Shown in pieces: positions 34,122 to 48,000 of a DNA stretch of 64,000 nt (position 1 is its first letter; every line of letters begins with the position of its first letter). Both the position numbers and the translations under genes were made by a program. The stretch covers positions 51,715 to 115,714 of the forward strand of contig CAMXCT020001465.1 in the NCBI GenBank assembly GCA_947184155.2, read 5' to 3'. Source of the DNA: Cladocopium goreaui (taxonomy: Eukaryota > Sar > Dinophyceae > Suessiales > Symbiodiniaceae). The notes beneath the pieces were generated by a model. The model was given only the letters and a program-made list of their open reading frames with translations, made no database searches and was not told the origin of the DNA.

Positions 34122-34479
34122 TGCCAGGGGTCGGCGGCAGGGGGCGGCAGCCCTTAAATAATATTTCAAAATATGTCAAATAACTGTCAACTATTGATAA
34201 ATATTGCTGGACATATATGGACATATGATACTTCAAATTAAATGGCCATGTTTAGCGGTATGCTCCATTTCACTCCACGTCCAGCACCAGTACAATAGTA
34301 CAAGTATCATGGTTTTGCCCGTGATACCCCCTTCAGTGTAACGCTTGAAACTCTTCAGTCCAACACAGGCTGCAATGGTTGATTTATGACAGCGGTGCTC
34401 TTCATTTGTCTTGGTCTAGGACCTTCTAGGAGAGCATCCAGCATTTGCTCGTGTTTGATTTGATTGTACCAAATTATAC

Positions 34480-34690
34480 AACTTTAGCCTTATCCACCGA
34501 TCATCTTGGAGACTGTTCAGCTGAGAGAAACAAACACAGCTTCTCACTTCTCCCTGCATCAATTTTTCGACCGGAGAGTGCTGGCTGCGCACGGCTACGA
34601 GCTCTCCTGGCCACATCTGTGGAGGGAACACATGAGGGCCTGCGACCTTCGTACCTGTGCCAGCCTAGAATCGCAGTTTCCCATGTGGCA
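34480..34690 (+). CDS. candidate exon, strand unsettled
   Basis: The plus frame reads RVLAAHGYELSWPHLWREHM. The minus strand offers an acceptor (CCTCCACAG) and MWPGELVAVRSQHSPV. Both look coding. Strand neighbours favour minus; internal coherence favours plus. Confidence 0.3.
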
Positions 34691-35204
34691 TGGATTCATG
34701 GATTCTATGATTCCACGTGGTTTAGTTCGATAGCTTCAGATGCTTTGAAGGCTCTGAAGGGTTCCAATCCACAAATAGGGTTTTGAACCGATTCAAGGCA
34801 TCCTGAGCCTCAACAATTGATACCACCTTGATCAATGCGACAAAGGAAGTCAAGGTGCAATCCTACAACTTCAACTGCAAGGGAAACTCAACCACCAGAG
34901 TCTCTTGGCACAACAGGTTTGAAACTGAAGAGTAACTGGTGCCATGATTTTCCCGTCATTGTCTGCTTGATGGTTTGTTTTTCAATCATGACCAGATTAT
35001 TTCATGATTAGTCAATCTAGTCGATCATCGTGTGCCAAACAAGGAACACACATGACATAACTATACTATATATAATTATATATATGTATATATATATATA
35101 ACTAGCCAGTCTTGCGGATCTTTTTGATTTCAACATTCATATTCCTGGTGGCCAACTACCCATATTTTCCCATTGGTTCACTGTCCCCACCAACGGGAAC
35201 TGAT

Positions 35205-35275
35205 CCAACGTTTGTTCTCTTGAGCCTCTGCCCCTCGTGCTGCTCGCAGAACTTCCACGTCTGAACGTAGGTCCT
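35205..35275 (-). CDS. exon downstream of the DUF4116 exons
   Basis: CGACGCAG acceptor followed by TWKFCEQHEGQRLKRTN; charged, helical. It follows the last DUF4116 exon (35,684-35,579) on the same strand and may belong to the same protein. Donor approximate. Confidence 0.45.
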
Positions 35276-35578
35276 GCGTCGGTGACAGATCGGTCGAAAA
35301 TAATCTCCGACTTGCGGTGTTGTGGCGAAAGCACTTCCGAGAATCAGTCCCACTCATCTTCTCACTATCATCAAAACATGCAAATAAAACAACGGAAATG
35401 GCTCTGGATCAAATGATCAAAATGAAACCGCCAACCGCATCATTCGCGATGATTTCTCAAGACCGGATCAACCTATGAAACGCAATCCATTCATTCCACC
35501 ATCACATCTATCAATACTATACCATTCTATATCCTTATCTATCCTTAATCGGATTCGCATCGCCGCGCCATGCCGCGC

Positions 35579-38500
35579 CTTGGAGGCATAGGCCATGGCT
35601 CCTTTGTTTTCTCTCACCGCCTTCAGCACCACCTGGCGCTCACCACGCAGAGCTTCAGAGGCAAAGTCCAGGGCGTGCCTTGACCTGCAAGGCCGCCTGG
35701 ATCTTAAGCCCCAGAGTAACCCCGCCAAAAAAAATTGGGGAAGCACAGAATCATTTAAGTTGGACAAATTAGGAATTGTTGTCACAAGATTTGAGCAAAC
35801 TAGCACTACAATTTGCTAGGAGTTGACTTTTCTGCATTTTTGTGGAGGTTGAGTTAATATACAAACATAGCATAAACATGCTTTGGGAATCTTTGGGAGT
35901 GGATCAGTGTATTGCGGGGCCAGCCGGGGGTTCTGATTGAGCGGATGGGATTAATTGTTCCTCTCATCTGCCCCAAGCAAGGGGTATAATCCCAGCTTGT
36001 GGCTGAAGATTGGGAATTGGCCATTGGCTTTCTGAGAACGATGCCAGGAAAGACCTAGAAACAAATCTGCCAAACCGTTTGAGTATCGACTTTTTAGACT
36101 GTGTGAATATCCCAACATCCGATTGCTGTATAGAGAGCATGAGGATTCGGCATACTTGGAACAAATTCAAGTGCAATGGACACCATCTGCCATTCTACAA
36201 GATTTACGCATGACCTGAAAACAATGCCGCAAAAGGCTACCCCTGTCCTGTCGCTTTAATGCAGATTCATGTGCATACAAATGTTTGAATAAGCACCCAT
36301 CTAACTCCGATGATCATCCGTGTATGCTCACAAAACTTGCAATACTTCTATAGATTGATGGATATGTCCAACACGAAGCTCCGATTGAAGATTGTTTTTA
36401 AACAAAATTGGGGATGGTTTCCAAAACTGGTTATACATTGATGGATGATAAACAAACTCTAATGGTGATTCTATGAAATCCATTTCAGCTCCCGCAACCC
36501 GACTGGCAGCGGATTGCTATCAAGTTGCTGGCCGACTGCTTCAAGCACGACCTCATCCCCATCCCGCATCACCGCAGAAGCAAACACTGGGGGCCTGCTG
36601 TGCATGGACTTTTCCATACCTTTCCAGAGTCACGAACCTTCAAACTGTCAAAGTCTTGGCTCAATCAGTTCCTCCCAAATCGTATATGGGCCCGGCCATG
36701 GGTTGCCAATGGGTGAAAGGACCCACAAAGTTGGTTCTGTTTAGATATATGTTTAGTATAAACATATGTTTAAAGTAACACCGTATTGTGAAACCTTCCA
36801 ATTGATGGGTTGAAAAAGGTTGATAAATTTGACTCATCCCCGCATAGCTGCAGCAATTTCTTGGGACCCCCACTTCTTGGTCATTCCGCAGCCTCTGGGA
36901 TGCATACTGCAGAGCGCTGCCATTGGCTCTCACTGCGCTCAGGATGAGCTCCTCTCATTCGCCACTGGAGACTCAAATCTGGCACATCATTCCATTACCA
37001 TAACTACCGTTGCATCGATTTCGTTGCTGCTACCTTAACTCTGCAAAAACGAGCGATCTTTGCTGCCATGGTCATGGCTTGATCTGGCTGACAGTGAGGT
37101 CCCTTACTTCACCCAAATGTGTAGATGGATGGCGCTGGTTTATTAGCTGATGATACACTTGCACCCGAAATGTCAGCAAATTAGTTTGTTTTATATTTTT
37201 TATTTAAATGTATATGATGTTGCGTCCAATTATCTGTCATGATACCGGATTCCCCTGAATTTGGTAGGTCCAATCATCAGCCACTAATTTGATAGATAAA
37301 TCCACCAACTCCATCACCGTGCCGAAAAGACACCTACAAATCCCATGTTTTATCACCATTTGTCCGGCCATGAGGTGGGTAAGATCCTCCATTCTCCATA
37401 GGATAAATCGTGATAAATCCTTATCTTTCGTTATATGTTATAAAATCATATAAAATCCACCTTTGGTCTGGGTAAATCCTCTCTATGGGCCGGTATGGGG
37501 TGGTCCATTCCCCAGCTCCTTGTCATCCTGCAAGCTCTTGTCCGCTTGTCGGAGGCAATGCACGTCTTGCTGCACCGCAGCGGCCACGATCTGAAATGAG
37601 AAGAATCCAAGTTGGATACATGAGTCTTTAGACTTTAGATACATGTGTCAAACGTGAAAAGTATTGTGCGTTGGTTGAAAGCATCTCCGTTCAGCATCAA
37701 CGATGAAACACCGTCCTCACCGTCTTTGTGGTATCGAATGGCCGATCTGCTTCCCTGAATATGGTCTGGTTTTTTCGGTTGTACGTATGTTTGTTTCAAG
37801 CAAACCCACCAGAAACTTAAATGACTTAAATGCCTTGGCTTTCAAAACCACTTTGTTCCGCTCTCTCTGAACTGTGGGTACGTGTGGTCTTGCTGAGGAA
37901 TCCGCAACGAACAGAAATGTCTATAAATAGAAAGTTCAGTTCACGGAAGATCAAGGGAACCACTTTCCCAGAAGGATTCCTGACCAGGCGGCCTCACGAT
38001 CTGACAAAAGCTTCGGGGCTGCATAGCGCAAAGCGCCAAAACCCTGCACAAACAGAAGTCGCATGTCACGGCTACCAAGCAAGCATGAAGCGTCATCCTA
38101 AGGTTTTTGGTGACCGCTGCCAACATGTTCAAGAGGATGTGCTTCACCTTGTAATTACATTGGTGTAGTTGTATATAAACAAATACTGTAATATATCATT
38201 GCAGTTTTGCAGGATGTGGTAGGTTCCAGGGAAGGAATACCTGCCAAAACCAATGCCATTTATGGCGATCATAAACAATAGCCAATAGCACCATATGGAT
38301 CCATATGGCACGCATGGGCCCCCAATAGCTGATACATCCAATACATTCCACAAATAATCAGCTGGCCTTTTGCACACAGCTCAGTACCAACTCTCGATCT
38401 CCTCGGAGCTCCTGAACGTCACAATCATACAATGCCTGATTTGATGAGAACTAAAGCAACAAGAGTAAGACATCAAAGTCATGCCATGCCTTCTCACTGC

Positions 38501-41500
38501 CGTCAGTATATTTCCAAATCACATCATATGAGAAGCAAATAGAAATGAACCAACTCGATCCCATACTTTTCATCACAATATATACTATGATAATTATGTT
38601 GTCATGTTTCAAGGTATATGAAGCAAATAGGAGCAAAGCTTATCACTACTCTTAAGCTGCTGGACCTTCTGCACACCTTGGATTTTCTCTTGTCGTTTTT
38701 GGCTCGCAAAATGTTGGGGGCTCTCATACGTACTCATATCTTGCAAAACGCTGATTATGCATAATTATAACACATGTCATGACTCTACACATGTAACCAA
38801 TTTTAATGTAATTATATTATTAATTGTCTCCATATTCCGTTCATTGACCGACACACATCCAAACACATTCTCATACTACCTTGGTCCTTGGTAAACTTGG
38901 CAGCATATTTTGAACTCATCTGCTGGTGATCTCCTCACTTGCCAAGCGCAGGGCAGAGTTGCTCTGGGAGACTCCAGCCACAATGACCTGGGGATGGGCT
39001 GCATCCGCTTCCCACTGCAGGACATCTAAAGGCCGCCTCTCGGTCGTTGGTGAAGTGCGCGGGCAAAAACTCCAAGATTTCCCAGTTGCCTTTCACCTAA
39101 GAGACCACGAATACCCAAATGTCCAAGGCCATGGTTCAAATATGTGTAAATAATTCATAATAATTCCTGCATTTTGCTGCACTGTTGAGACAAGTCAGTC
39201 AGAGGCGGTCCCATGAAACTCTCATGAAGGCCCGTGACTGATGTTTCGCGAAACATATTCATTCATAATCTGTATAGAACATCTTCAGATCTTCAATGGT
39301 GCAACGAACCTCCATCCAGTTTGGCAACTCGTTGCCTTGTAAAATCATTGCAGTTGTTTTTTCTGCAACATGTCCCATAGCGCTAGCCTGAAATTGACCT
39401 TCAGGCAATCAAACATTCAAAATCGCTCCTTTTCTTCCTGCTTTGGAGATGATTTTCCCATAACAAAAATGGGATGTATTGCCGTGTTAAAAAGAACTCC
39501 CAACCTGGTGATGTGGCAGAATGGTCATGGAAATTCTCGTGGTATGTTGGGAATTGACCCATGGTCTCATCAAAATTGCGGCACCAATTGGGGTATCCAC
39601 CGTCACCTGAAATGCCTGGCATGCCCACATCCAATTCCACCCACTTTATCACATTCAATCATGGTTGCCAATCCAATCTTCAATGTGTTCAATCCATACA
39701 TTAAACACATATATATATATAATATAGTATTTCCATCCATGGTATATATATATATATATGTATATATATGTATATATATATATGTATACATATATATATA
39801 TATGTATATATATGTATACATATATATATATATATGTATAGCATATATATATAGTATATATATATATATGTATAGTATGTATATATATATATGTATAGTA
39901 TATATATATATCTATATGTATAGTATATATATATATTTCCACCATGTGTGTATGTTTAAAGATAGGGCTTGCGTCCCAACTTTGATGGCACCCACTGCAG
40001 CCATGCAGCTGCAGCCAGAATGAAGTCCCGATCAGCCACCAGCTCAGGCGCCAAAAATTCCAGGAACTTTGGTCGAAGACGCAAAGCCTGCTGGAAATGT
40101 CTGCGTCCGAATGGGGGTTTCTGAAAATGGGATACGCCCTCATTTATGGCCATTCTAATGGGAAAATTATGATAAACCACTATAGATTATTGGTGATGGA
40201 TCATGATTGGCCCCCAATCCTTTTTGACTCTATCGTGCAAGTTATGATTCTGAAGTACAATATGTTCATATTCACCACCAAACTCCAGTATAAGTAGCTT
40301 GATACCAAGGATGCTTGTCCATCAAAAAATGAACCTACTGTACACCATATTCTTCAGCCATGCAGACTTGAAGGTTTGGTTTGTATGTTCGGCGAAGATG
40401 TATATGATACATCCGCTGAAATTGAAGTCTGATTAGATCAACAGTTCTGGAAATTGTACCAGTGGGCGATCACAGGTTGAGAGATCGTCGCAACGTCCGG
40501 AGACAACCATTTAACACGTTGTCAGACTGTATGAAGCAAACATTATCAAACCAGCAACAAGAAGACACCAAATGGTGAGACCATGTGACCATGTGAGGCC
40601 GAACATGGCCGAACGTAAATATCAAGAGATATCAAGAGCAAAGCCAAATATCCCAAATCAGAATCAGAAATTTGACATAGAAAATCTCAAGTGAATTCCT
40701 TAGCTCCAAGACTCCCAGTGAATTCCAGCCTCCAGCATGACCTGACGATCTGCGTGAATGGCCTGGCGCTTGGTGAGCCAACGGGGGTGCTGCTAATCTG
40801 GTGATCGTGCCACCCATCCCAAACAGATCTTATGGAATATGAATTATGGGATCAACCATTCCAAAAATGTTTTTTTTTTTTTGCAAATGCAAAACTAAAA
40901 TGAATATAATCTATATATATATCTATATAATAACAATCATACAATAGTAATAGTCTGTTGCCACCGAACAATTTGTGGCACAATATAGTCTTGTCACACA
41001 ATAGCTAAAATGCAAAGCTTGCACACAAGGAGACCCCACGACTATCGATACCTGTCATAGCTCAAACAAAACCAGCCTTTGGGCAATGTCTCAATGGCTC
41101 AGGGTTTCTGCGCAGTGAGTCAAGCATAGCACTTCGAGCTGAAGAGCCTTGCCACATCTCCTCAAAACGGTGACCAGTTCAACTGTGAAAACAGCACGAC
41201 GAGAAAATAATAGGGATGGTGGGAGAGGTTAAATATGGTTTAATGATGTTTAAAGCCCTGCATAGTCACGATAGTCATGTGACATTGAACCACTATTCCA
41301 TTCTCAGGCTTCGAGACAGGTGTGGAATGAAACAAGGGTCTGTCAAAAGTAGCAAGAACACTCAAACCGATAAGTAAGTTCGTATATAAACCATATGTAA
41401 ACTATATTAAATCTGTCCTTTCCCATCACCCTCTACCGTACTTTACATTTGACTCTTAAATTGCTGAACTATGTTGAACATGCATGGATATGCCCAATCT

Positions 41501-44490
41501 AAACATCTTTGAGCATTTGAATGTTTGTATTTCATATGGCTCATATGCTTTCATAAGACACCTGAAAGCACCTGTTGCAATGCCAAGGAATGTTCGAAAC
41601 GGACAGAGGCCTTGTCAGATATCGTTAGCAACGTGCCTCTGGGATGGATTGCAGTGCCATGATGGATGCACTGAGAGCAGCAACCACCACCTAGCGGAAT
41701 CAAGTCTTGGAATGTGTTGGACTTGAAATGACAGCAGTAAAAAACAGTAAAAAGGCACCGCATAACCCAGTCGAGCCAATGTCGAACAAACATCAAAAAC
41801 AGCCGTCTATTGGCAGAATTTTCACAGTCCAGAATCGTCTTTCACATATGTGTTGCGGCCAGCAGTTCCAAGATGTTTGAGACTTGAACTGGTGAATCAT
41901 TCATTTTCCCGAACAGGTGAGCTTTTGTCCCTCCTGAATAGAAGCCTTTGTATACTGAATCCACAAAATACATCCTGGAGTCCTGGATAGTCCTGGGGCC
42001 AAGATCTATGATCTTAAGACAGGGACAAATGACTAGGGAGTTGTCCTGGGTCCTAACGCCCCATGGTTTCAGCGGCGCCTCTTCCTCATGGAGGAGTTCT
42101 TTGGAGGCGTAAGTGATGGCCTGGCAATGTCAGCTGTGGGGAGCTGGGAAGAACTGAAGCCGTAAACTAAACACACCCAGTAAATCCAAGTATCATATAT
42201 TATCATTATTTATCATTCATATATTCCATGATTTGTGTAGAGATGCAATCACTTGATATGTGGCTGTGGTAGTTGGCCACATCCCAGAACAGCCCGTGGG
42301 TTTACGATTTTACTGAGTTTTTCTTGCATATATGCAGAGGACGCTTCGGTGATGATAGCACGCTGGCAGGGAGGGATTAGAATTGAAACGACTCCTGGGA
42401 AACACATTTTCGATCAGTGTGAAGATGGAAGGCCAAAGAGTGCGTGACCCAGAGTTATCTGATCTAGTCTTCCAATTTTTTGTTTACGACAGTCTTTCGG
42501 ATGTCTTTGGCACCTGCAAGTCCAAAGGAGTTCTACTCAGCATTGAAGACAATTGCTGAAAGCTAACTAACTGGCTTGGAAAAAAAGAAACATGAGAACA
42601 AACAGTTTTGGATAAGAATAAGTGAAATCTGATGAAAACCTCAATTCCTATTTGGTCCAAAAACCCAGACATGTTTCCCCCCATGGAATTACGTGTTCAC
42701 AGGATTCACAAAGTTCTTGAAAACTTATATGATAGTTGGGGGCAACTGGATATGACGTTTGAACAGCAAATTACAGGGGGAACTACACATGAAAAAATCA
42801 ACCACTGCAATTACGCATTGCAAACCTTGGTAAGGTTATATAAAAGATTCCTCCCCAATGAAAATTGCGAATATTGAAAGCACTTGGAATCTGAAAACAG
42901 TCATGTCGTATCACGGTCCGCTGTGAACGGTGGACCTAGTTCGCTTTCAAGAATTGGAGCACAATAGACTGCCACACCACTGCGGATACCAAGCTGTGGC
43001 TTTAGTTTGTAGACCCAAAATTATGAAGTGAGTACATGTCTTGTCGTCGGGTAGCCGTCTGCAAACATGGCCATTGAAATTCAACCAGAACCGAACCTCA
43101 ATTCTTTGCAACAGCACCAGTGGGGATCTGGCTATTGATCACTAAACTGGTACCCAGTCGAACCTCAAAATTCAAAATAGCCATGATAGCTATGGCAGCT
43201 TCTCAGATACTATCGTGATGCACTTTGGACCCATCCCCATCAAGGTGATGGCCTCCCAATCTTGTTGCAAACCAGCCATGATGACGTCCCGATCCTGTTG
43301 GATGGTTTTTGGATGGTTGGCACCATGGTTTTTGGTCAGAAATTTAGGACAAAAACATCCGGAAATCCAGCACGAAATTCGCGTCCTTCAGCAACTCTTC
43401 AGGGACATAGTCAAGGGATATCCAATCCTGCAAGACTCAAGGGAGTCACAGTCCAGGGTGCAGGCTTGTTATCACAAGGGATGACATGCAAAACCACATT
43501 GCGCTAATCAGTAGACAGAAAAGGGGGCCATGATGACATGATGTCGACCATCCAGATCCATCAAATTTCATTAAAACCATGTTTTTTTCCGAAAACGCCA
43601 AACTGAACACTACAAAATCTACAACACACTTCTCCCAACTTCTCCCAATGGCCCAATTCCCATCCGGGCCATCGCCTGCTTCACCGCCTGCAGGACCACC
43701 TCCTTGTCCTTGCGCAAGTCCACGGCTGCGTGCCGCAGCTCGGGGCCACGGAGCTTCAGGGCCTGATGGCCCATGCCCATGGTGGGTTGAAGATGGTTGG
43801 GGTCGTCCCCAAAAAGCCATTGGTTAATCAACAGTACATGGGATTTAACATGATTCTATTTTAATGGTGAATCAACTGTTTCAACATGTTTCAACTGTTT
43901 CAACATCTTTTTACCATCAGAACTAATATGAACAAATAAAAAAACACCAGTACAACTGGGATTTAACATGATTTAACCCAGTGAATTGATTGGAATTTAC
44001 GACAAGAAAACATCAAAAACTATGGGGGGATGAAACATCAAACAATTGGGGATTTTTTGATTAAACATGGTGGTTTCACATGAGTTAAGCATCCAAAGTG
44101 GGGATGTGATCATCAACAATTGGGAATTATTCAACAAGATTGGGTGATATGGAACAAACAAAAAAGTCGCTCTCCATTCTTGCACATACATATCCGCTAC
44201 TGGCTGCAGACCTTGAGAACATAGTCGCGATCTGCTCGTTGTTCGGGCGTGCCCTGCTCCAGCAACTTTGGCAGGACAGGGACCATACCTGGGGTCAACA
44301 TGGGTCAATCCTGAAATGGGGCTACCCTAGGTTTCATCCATTTATTTATATATAGTAATAGGATTTTCATGGATTTTCCATTATGAATCATGTATTTTGG
44401 GGCACCACCATTTATGGAAATCCCCACATGCTGTGCTGCTGAGCCACGGTTGTCCCAAAGATCTTGGATCTGCTCATCGGGATAGCGGCC
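35579..44490 (-). CDS. DUF4116-repeat protein segment (about 15 exons)
   Basis: Exons: 44,490-44,445; 44,288-44,212; 43,762-43,676; 43,427-about 43,360; 43,294-43,253; 42,120-42,079; 40,762-40,730; 40,087-40,010; 39,014-38,934; 38,411-38,367; 38,043-37,993; 37,590-37,519; 36,951-36,874; 36,586-about 36,500; 35,684-35,579. Most join in phase and give a repeated Ala-Leu-x-(Y/F)-Ala-Ser-x-x-Leu-R-x-D-(R/K)-x-(V/L)-V-L-x-A-V pattern, for example LRKDKEVVLQAVKQ, SALRLASEELRGDREL and ALRYAAPKLLSDRE. This is the DUF4116 repeat, about 50 residues each, at least six here; its function is unknown. Donors are mainly GC, with GA at 38,933 and 37,518. Joining is unverified after 43,360, after 36,874 and after 36,500. 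It lies between the two halves of PPCS on the same strand. It may be a separate nested gene or an inserted domain of PPCS. Confidence 0.8.
39700..39945. repeat. TATATA/GTATAT microsatellite
   Basis: TATATATG and TATAGTATAT units inside the intron between the DUF4116 exons at 40.0 and 39.0 kb. Self-complementary; no exon in it. Confidence 0.9.
41000..42060. other. intron without clear exon
   Basis: Between DUF4116 exons at 42,079 and 40,762. One GC-richer patch (41,580-41,700) has open frames on both strands but no convincing exon. The rest is AT-rich. Confidence 0.5.
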
Positions 44491-45084
44491 CTGACAGGTG
44501 CTGGTGACGTATCATCTTAAATGGGCCCTCACAAATGCATGCAGACATCAATGACATCAACAGCTATCAATGATATTTTGTGATTTTTCGTGATAACATC
44601 ACTGATGTTCATGATATAATCATCATCAAATCATTGATGTTATCAGTATATTACGTGATATTACGTGTATCAAATGTACATCCCCACTGCTCAACCTTTG
44701 GTTTGGATTGAAGTCAAAACTGGTGACTTCCAATTGTTCCACAACCTTCTGAATTTGGATGTCCTAACAGGATCTAACAGGAGTCTCTTCTCGCTACATC
44801 TTGCAAGGATGGACATGCCACCCAATTCTTTGGAGCTCGCCTTGTAGTATGTCCTCAATTCCTGAAATGTGTACGGTGACCTCACCAACAAAAACACTGG
44901 GGATGTCACTGCCATCTATGAAAATGACACAGAGAATTACACTAATTATAACTAATTACACTATTGACCTGCTGCAATGGTTGACGTAGCAGCACTTGAC
45001 GCATTTTCGTTTTTCATAACCAAGTGGCTTGTCATAAGGGTTCACCCGGCGCTCCACAAGCAGGCTCGAACTTGCCATGTCAAC

Positions 45085-48000
45085 GGTCATCCGAAGGCTG
45101 CAGAAAATTGGCAACGGGGCTTGGGCTCAGAGATTCGAGGCCCTGCCTGATGAGGGACCAAACAACTTAGCATAGCGAGACCAAATGGAAGAAATCCAAA
45201 TGTCTTTTCCAGATTACATTCCTCGAGTCCCTCTCTATCTTTGAAGAACAAACACTGCACTCAAAGCAAGAGTTGCTTTCTCTTGAATGCTTTGCTGCCG
45301 CAGCAACACACAGCTTGGACCAAATTATCACGAGAATTGCAAACAATGGATACACCTGCTGCTCAGCAACTAAGGCCCTAAGCTTGAAAAATGAACCTTC
45401 CTTCAACCTTGACGGTTTCTTTTTTGCTATTCTGCAGCATTTATTAATAATGTTGGCTCTTACAAAATGATTCGCCACGCTTTTTACAAAATGGCATGGT
45501 TGACTAGAAACAAATCCTTACAAAATGCCTCCGTTTGTTACAAAAATGCCCCTGTAATGGAACAGTGGAAATGTACACAGGGATGAACATTTGACTTCAA
45601 CTGATATTTCAGCTCCCAAAAAACAGCCATACCACCGGACGCCAAGAAAGGAGGAATCCTCAATCCAAATGGGAAGTCTGCATTGACCAATAAGTTCCTT
45701 TTTGTATATTGTTGTGCTGTATTTCCAAAGGCGTTCTTCTATACTTGTCCTTTTCCAATCGGAAAATCATACCATTGGACCATTGGACCATGGCCATCAC
45801 TGCAGGGCGCCTTTTCGGTGCAAAAAGATCACCGCATAGCCCGCTTCGAGGAATTCCTGCTGACGTGCGACACTCGATGTTTTTCGATGTTTTTCTTCAA
45901 CTACACAACAGGAACTCAACAGGAATCAGCTCAACATGCTCAATTTTTGCATTTGCACCTCTTTCACACTCACATATTTTGCCCACTTGTGGTCGACCAG
46001 TCTGGTAGCCGTGTGGATCTAATGGAAAGCCGATTGGCACTTCGAAAATCTGCGGGTGAAACTGTAGTCACTTCGTCAGATATGGGTGAAACATCCAGCA
46101 TCTGCAGGTGGAAGTGGCTTGGCTTTCCGGACTCCTCCGCAACACTCACAGATGTGCTACGGGCCAACAAATAGGCACGGGGCCGACTGCCCGGAATGCG
46201 GAGCAACATGGCAGAAGGGAAGCCGGGAATTGCCCCATCCTCCACAGGAGGGCTGCGAGCTTTCTTAAAGAAGTCTTCCACGCGCGGCCAGTCATTGATG
46301 CGAATGAAATTCCGTAGGGTGGGCATCCCGTTCTCACGAGGATTTCGCAGAAATGAGAGGCTCACTTCCTCGATATCCATCCCTGGGCTTTCCTTGCTCA
46401 CCAAGAGGGTGGCCTGCACCAGTTCTTTGAGGGCTTCTGGGACTTCGATGGAACTTGCTTGAGAAGGCTCAGCAGGGCGCATCCCTTGAGGATGAACAGG
46501 GCACCAAGCAGGGGGAGCAGCAAGTGCATCAGGTGGAGCCAAAAATTGATCCGGATCGGCTCGCAAAGCCAATAGGAAGTAGTCCTGTCCTGCAGCGGCG
46601 AGGCTGGTGCAAAAAATATCTGTGGACACAGGGCCTTCCGCCCCCTGCAGAGCTATCCTCAAGCATGGTGGAATGCCGTCGCTCTCTCTTGGAGCTGTTT
46701 CACTCCGCAGGAACTGCAAGAAGTTTTGCCGCCCTTCAGGGTCCAGGAATAGGTCTAAGAAACTTGTGTCGGCTAATTTCTTTGGTGTTTTCAACAATCG
46801 TTCCAAGGAGCTTGCATCATCTACGATATTGTGATTGCGAGAGTCCAGCACCAAATCCCCATCGCAGACTCCTCTTAAGACTCTCCGCGAGGCCACCAAG
46901 AGGGAGGAAACATCTTGTGAATCCAGCTTACCTGCAATCTGCGATTGCATCGCAAGCACGATAAAGCTGACAAGTCCACAGGCAGCAGTGTGCGAGGCCA
47001 GAGTTGAAGCAAAGAACATGGGTTTGACATTCGAAAAACCAATCAATTGCAACTGTTTGTAAGTTAGCACCACAGCTCCAGAGATGTACACTGGAAGCGT
47101 CATCTTCAAATCAATGAAGATCACAGACAAAAGGACCATCGACACTGTTGAGATTTTTTCAGTGGCTAAGAACATCTCAAGGTCCGTCTCGTTGGCGACA
47201 CCACAAAGGTGCACAGCATAGGGGATAACAGAAGCAGCTTCCAGAAAGCGAATGTGGCTGGCACTTTTGATCTCCACCAAACCTGACTGAATCAAAGCGT
47301 GCACACCATAGCCGATAATGGTGCCTAAGAGTTGCACCCAGGATGCTTGACTGCCGATTGCCACCACTTGGTGCACGGCGGCCAAAGCAAGGGAAAAGGT
47401 GATGTGAATTGCCACGCATTGGACCATTCCGAACATCCCAATGCGAGCCCGCAAGAGCTCTTGCTGAAAACGCCGCTTCTTGTCCAGCTCCCTTTGGGTA
47501 ATGACATGCTTGTGCTGCCGGCACTTCTCCAACAGCCGTGACACCCCAAATTTCATATCAGATTTGGTCAAGCAAACATGTGGAATTCCCATGGCCATGG
47601 CAAACCACATGGCAAACCGGGATCCGAAGAACTTAGAAGGTTCCAGTTCCATTATGTTCCATTGCAGTGGTCACAATCGTGGCAAGAGAATTTCTGAAGA
47701 ACTTGAGCCAAACGGTGCATCCAAACGTAGTGGTCACGCGAAGAGAATTTCTGCATGTCGCTGCCAGCAGCGTCTCCTGGGTACAGAGAGCGCCTCTGGT
47801 TCCAGTGGAGAAGTTATCGATGAAACCTGGGAGCTCAAGGCGTGTCCGTGGTGAACGTCTGCTACAACCAGTATCCGGGAGTTCACAGACTAGTTGTAGT
47901 GGGAGTTGTTGAAAACTGAGTTTCAAGAAACTTTAACATCTTTAAATATCTTTATATATCTTTATATATCTTTATATAATCATTACAAACAAACAGCAAG

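Noticed and set aside
45040..45175. Good-looking plus-strand frame (STVIRRLQKIGNGAWAQ)
   Set aside because: The minus strand joins in phase with PPCS exons on both sides through proper splice sites, so the plus reading is a shadow.
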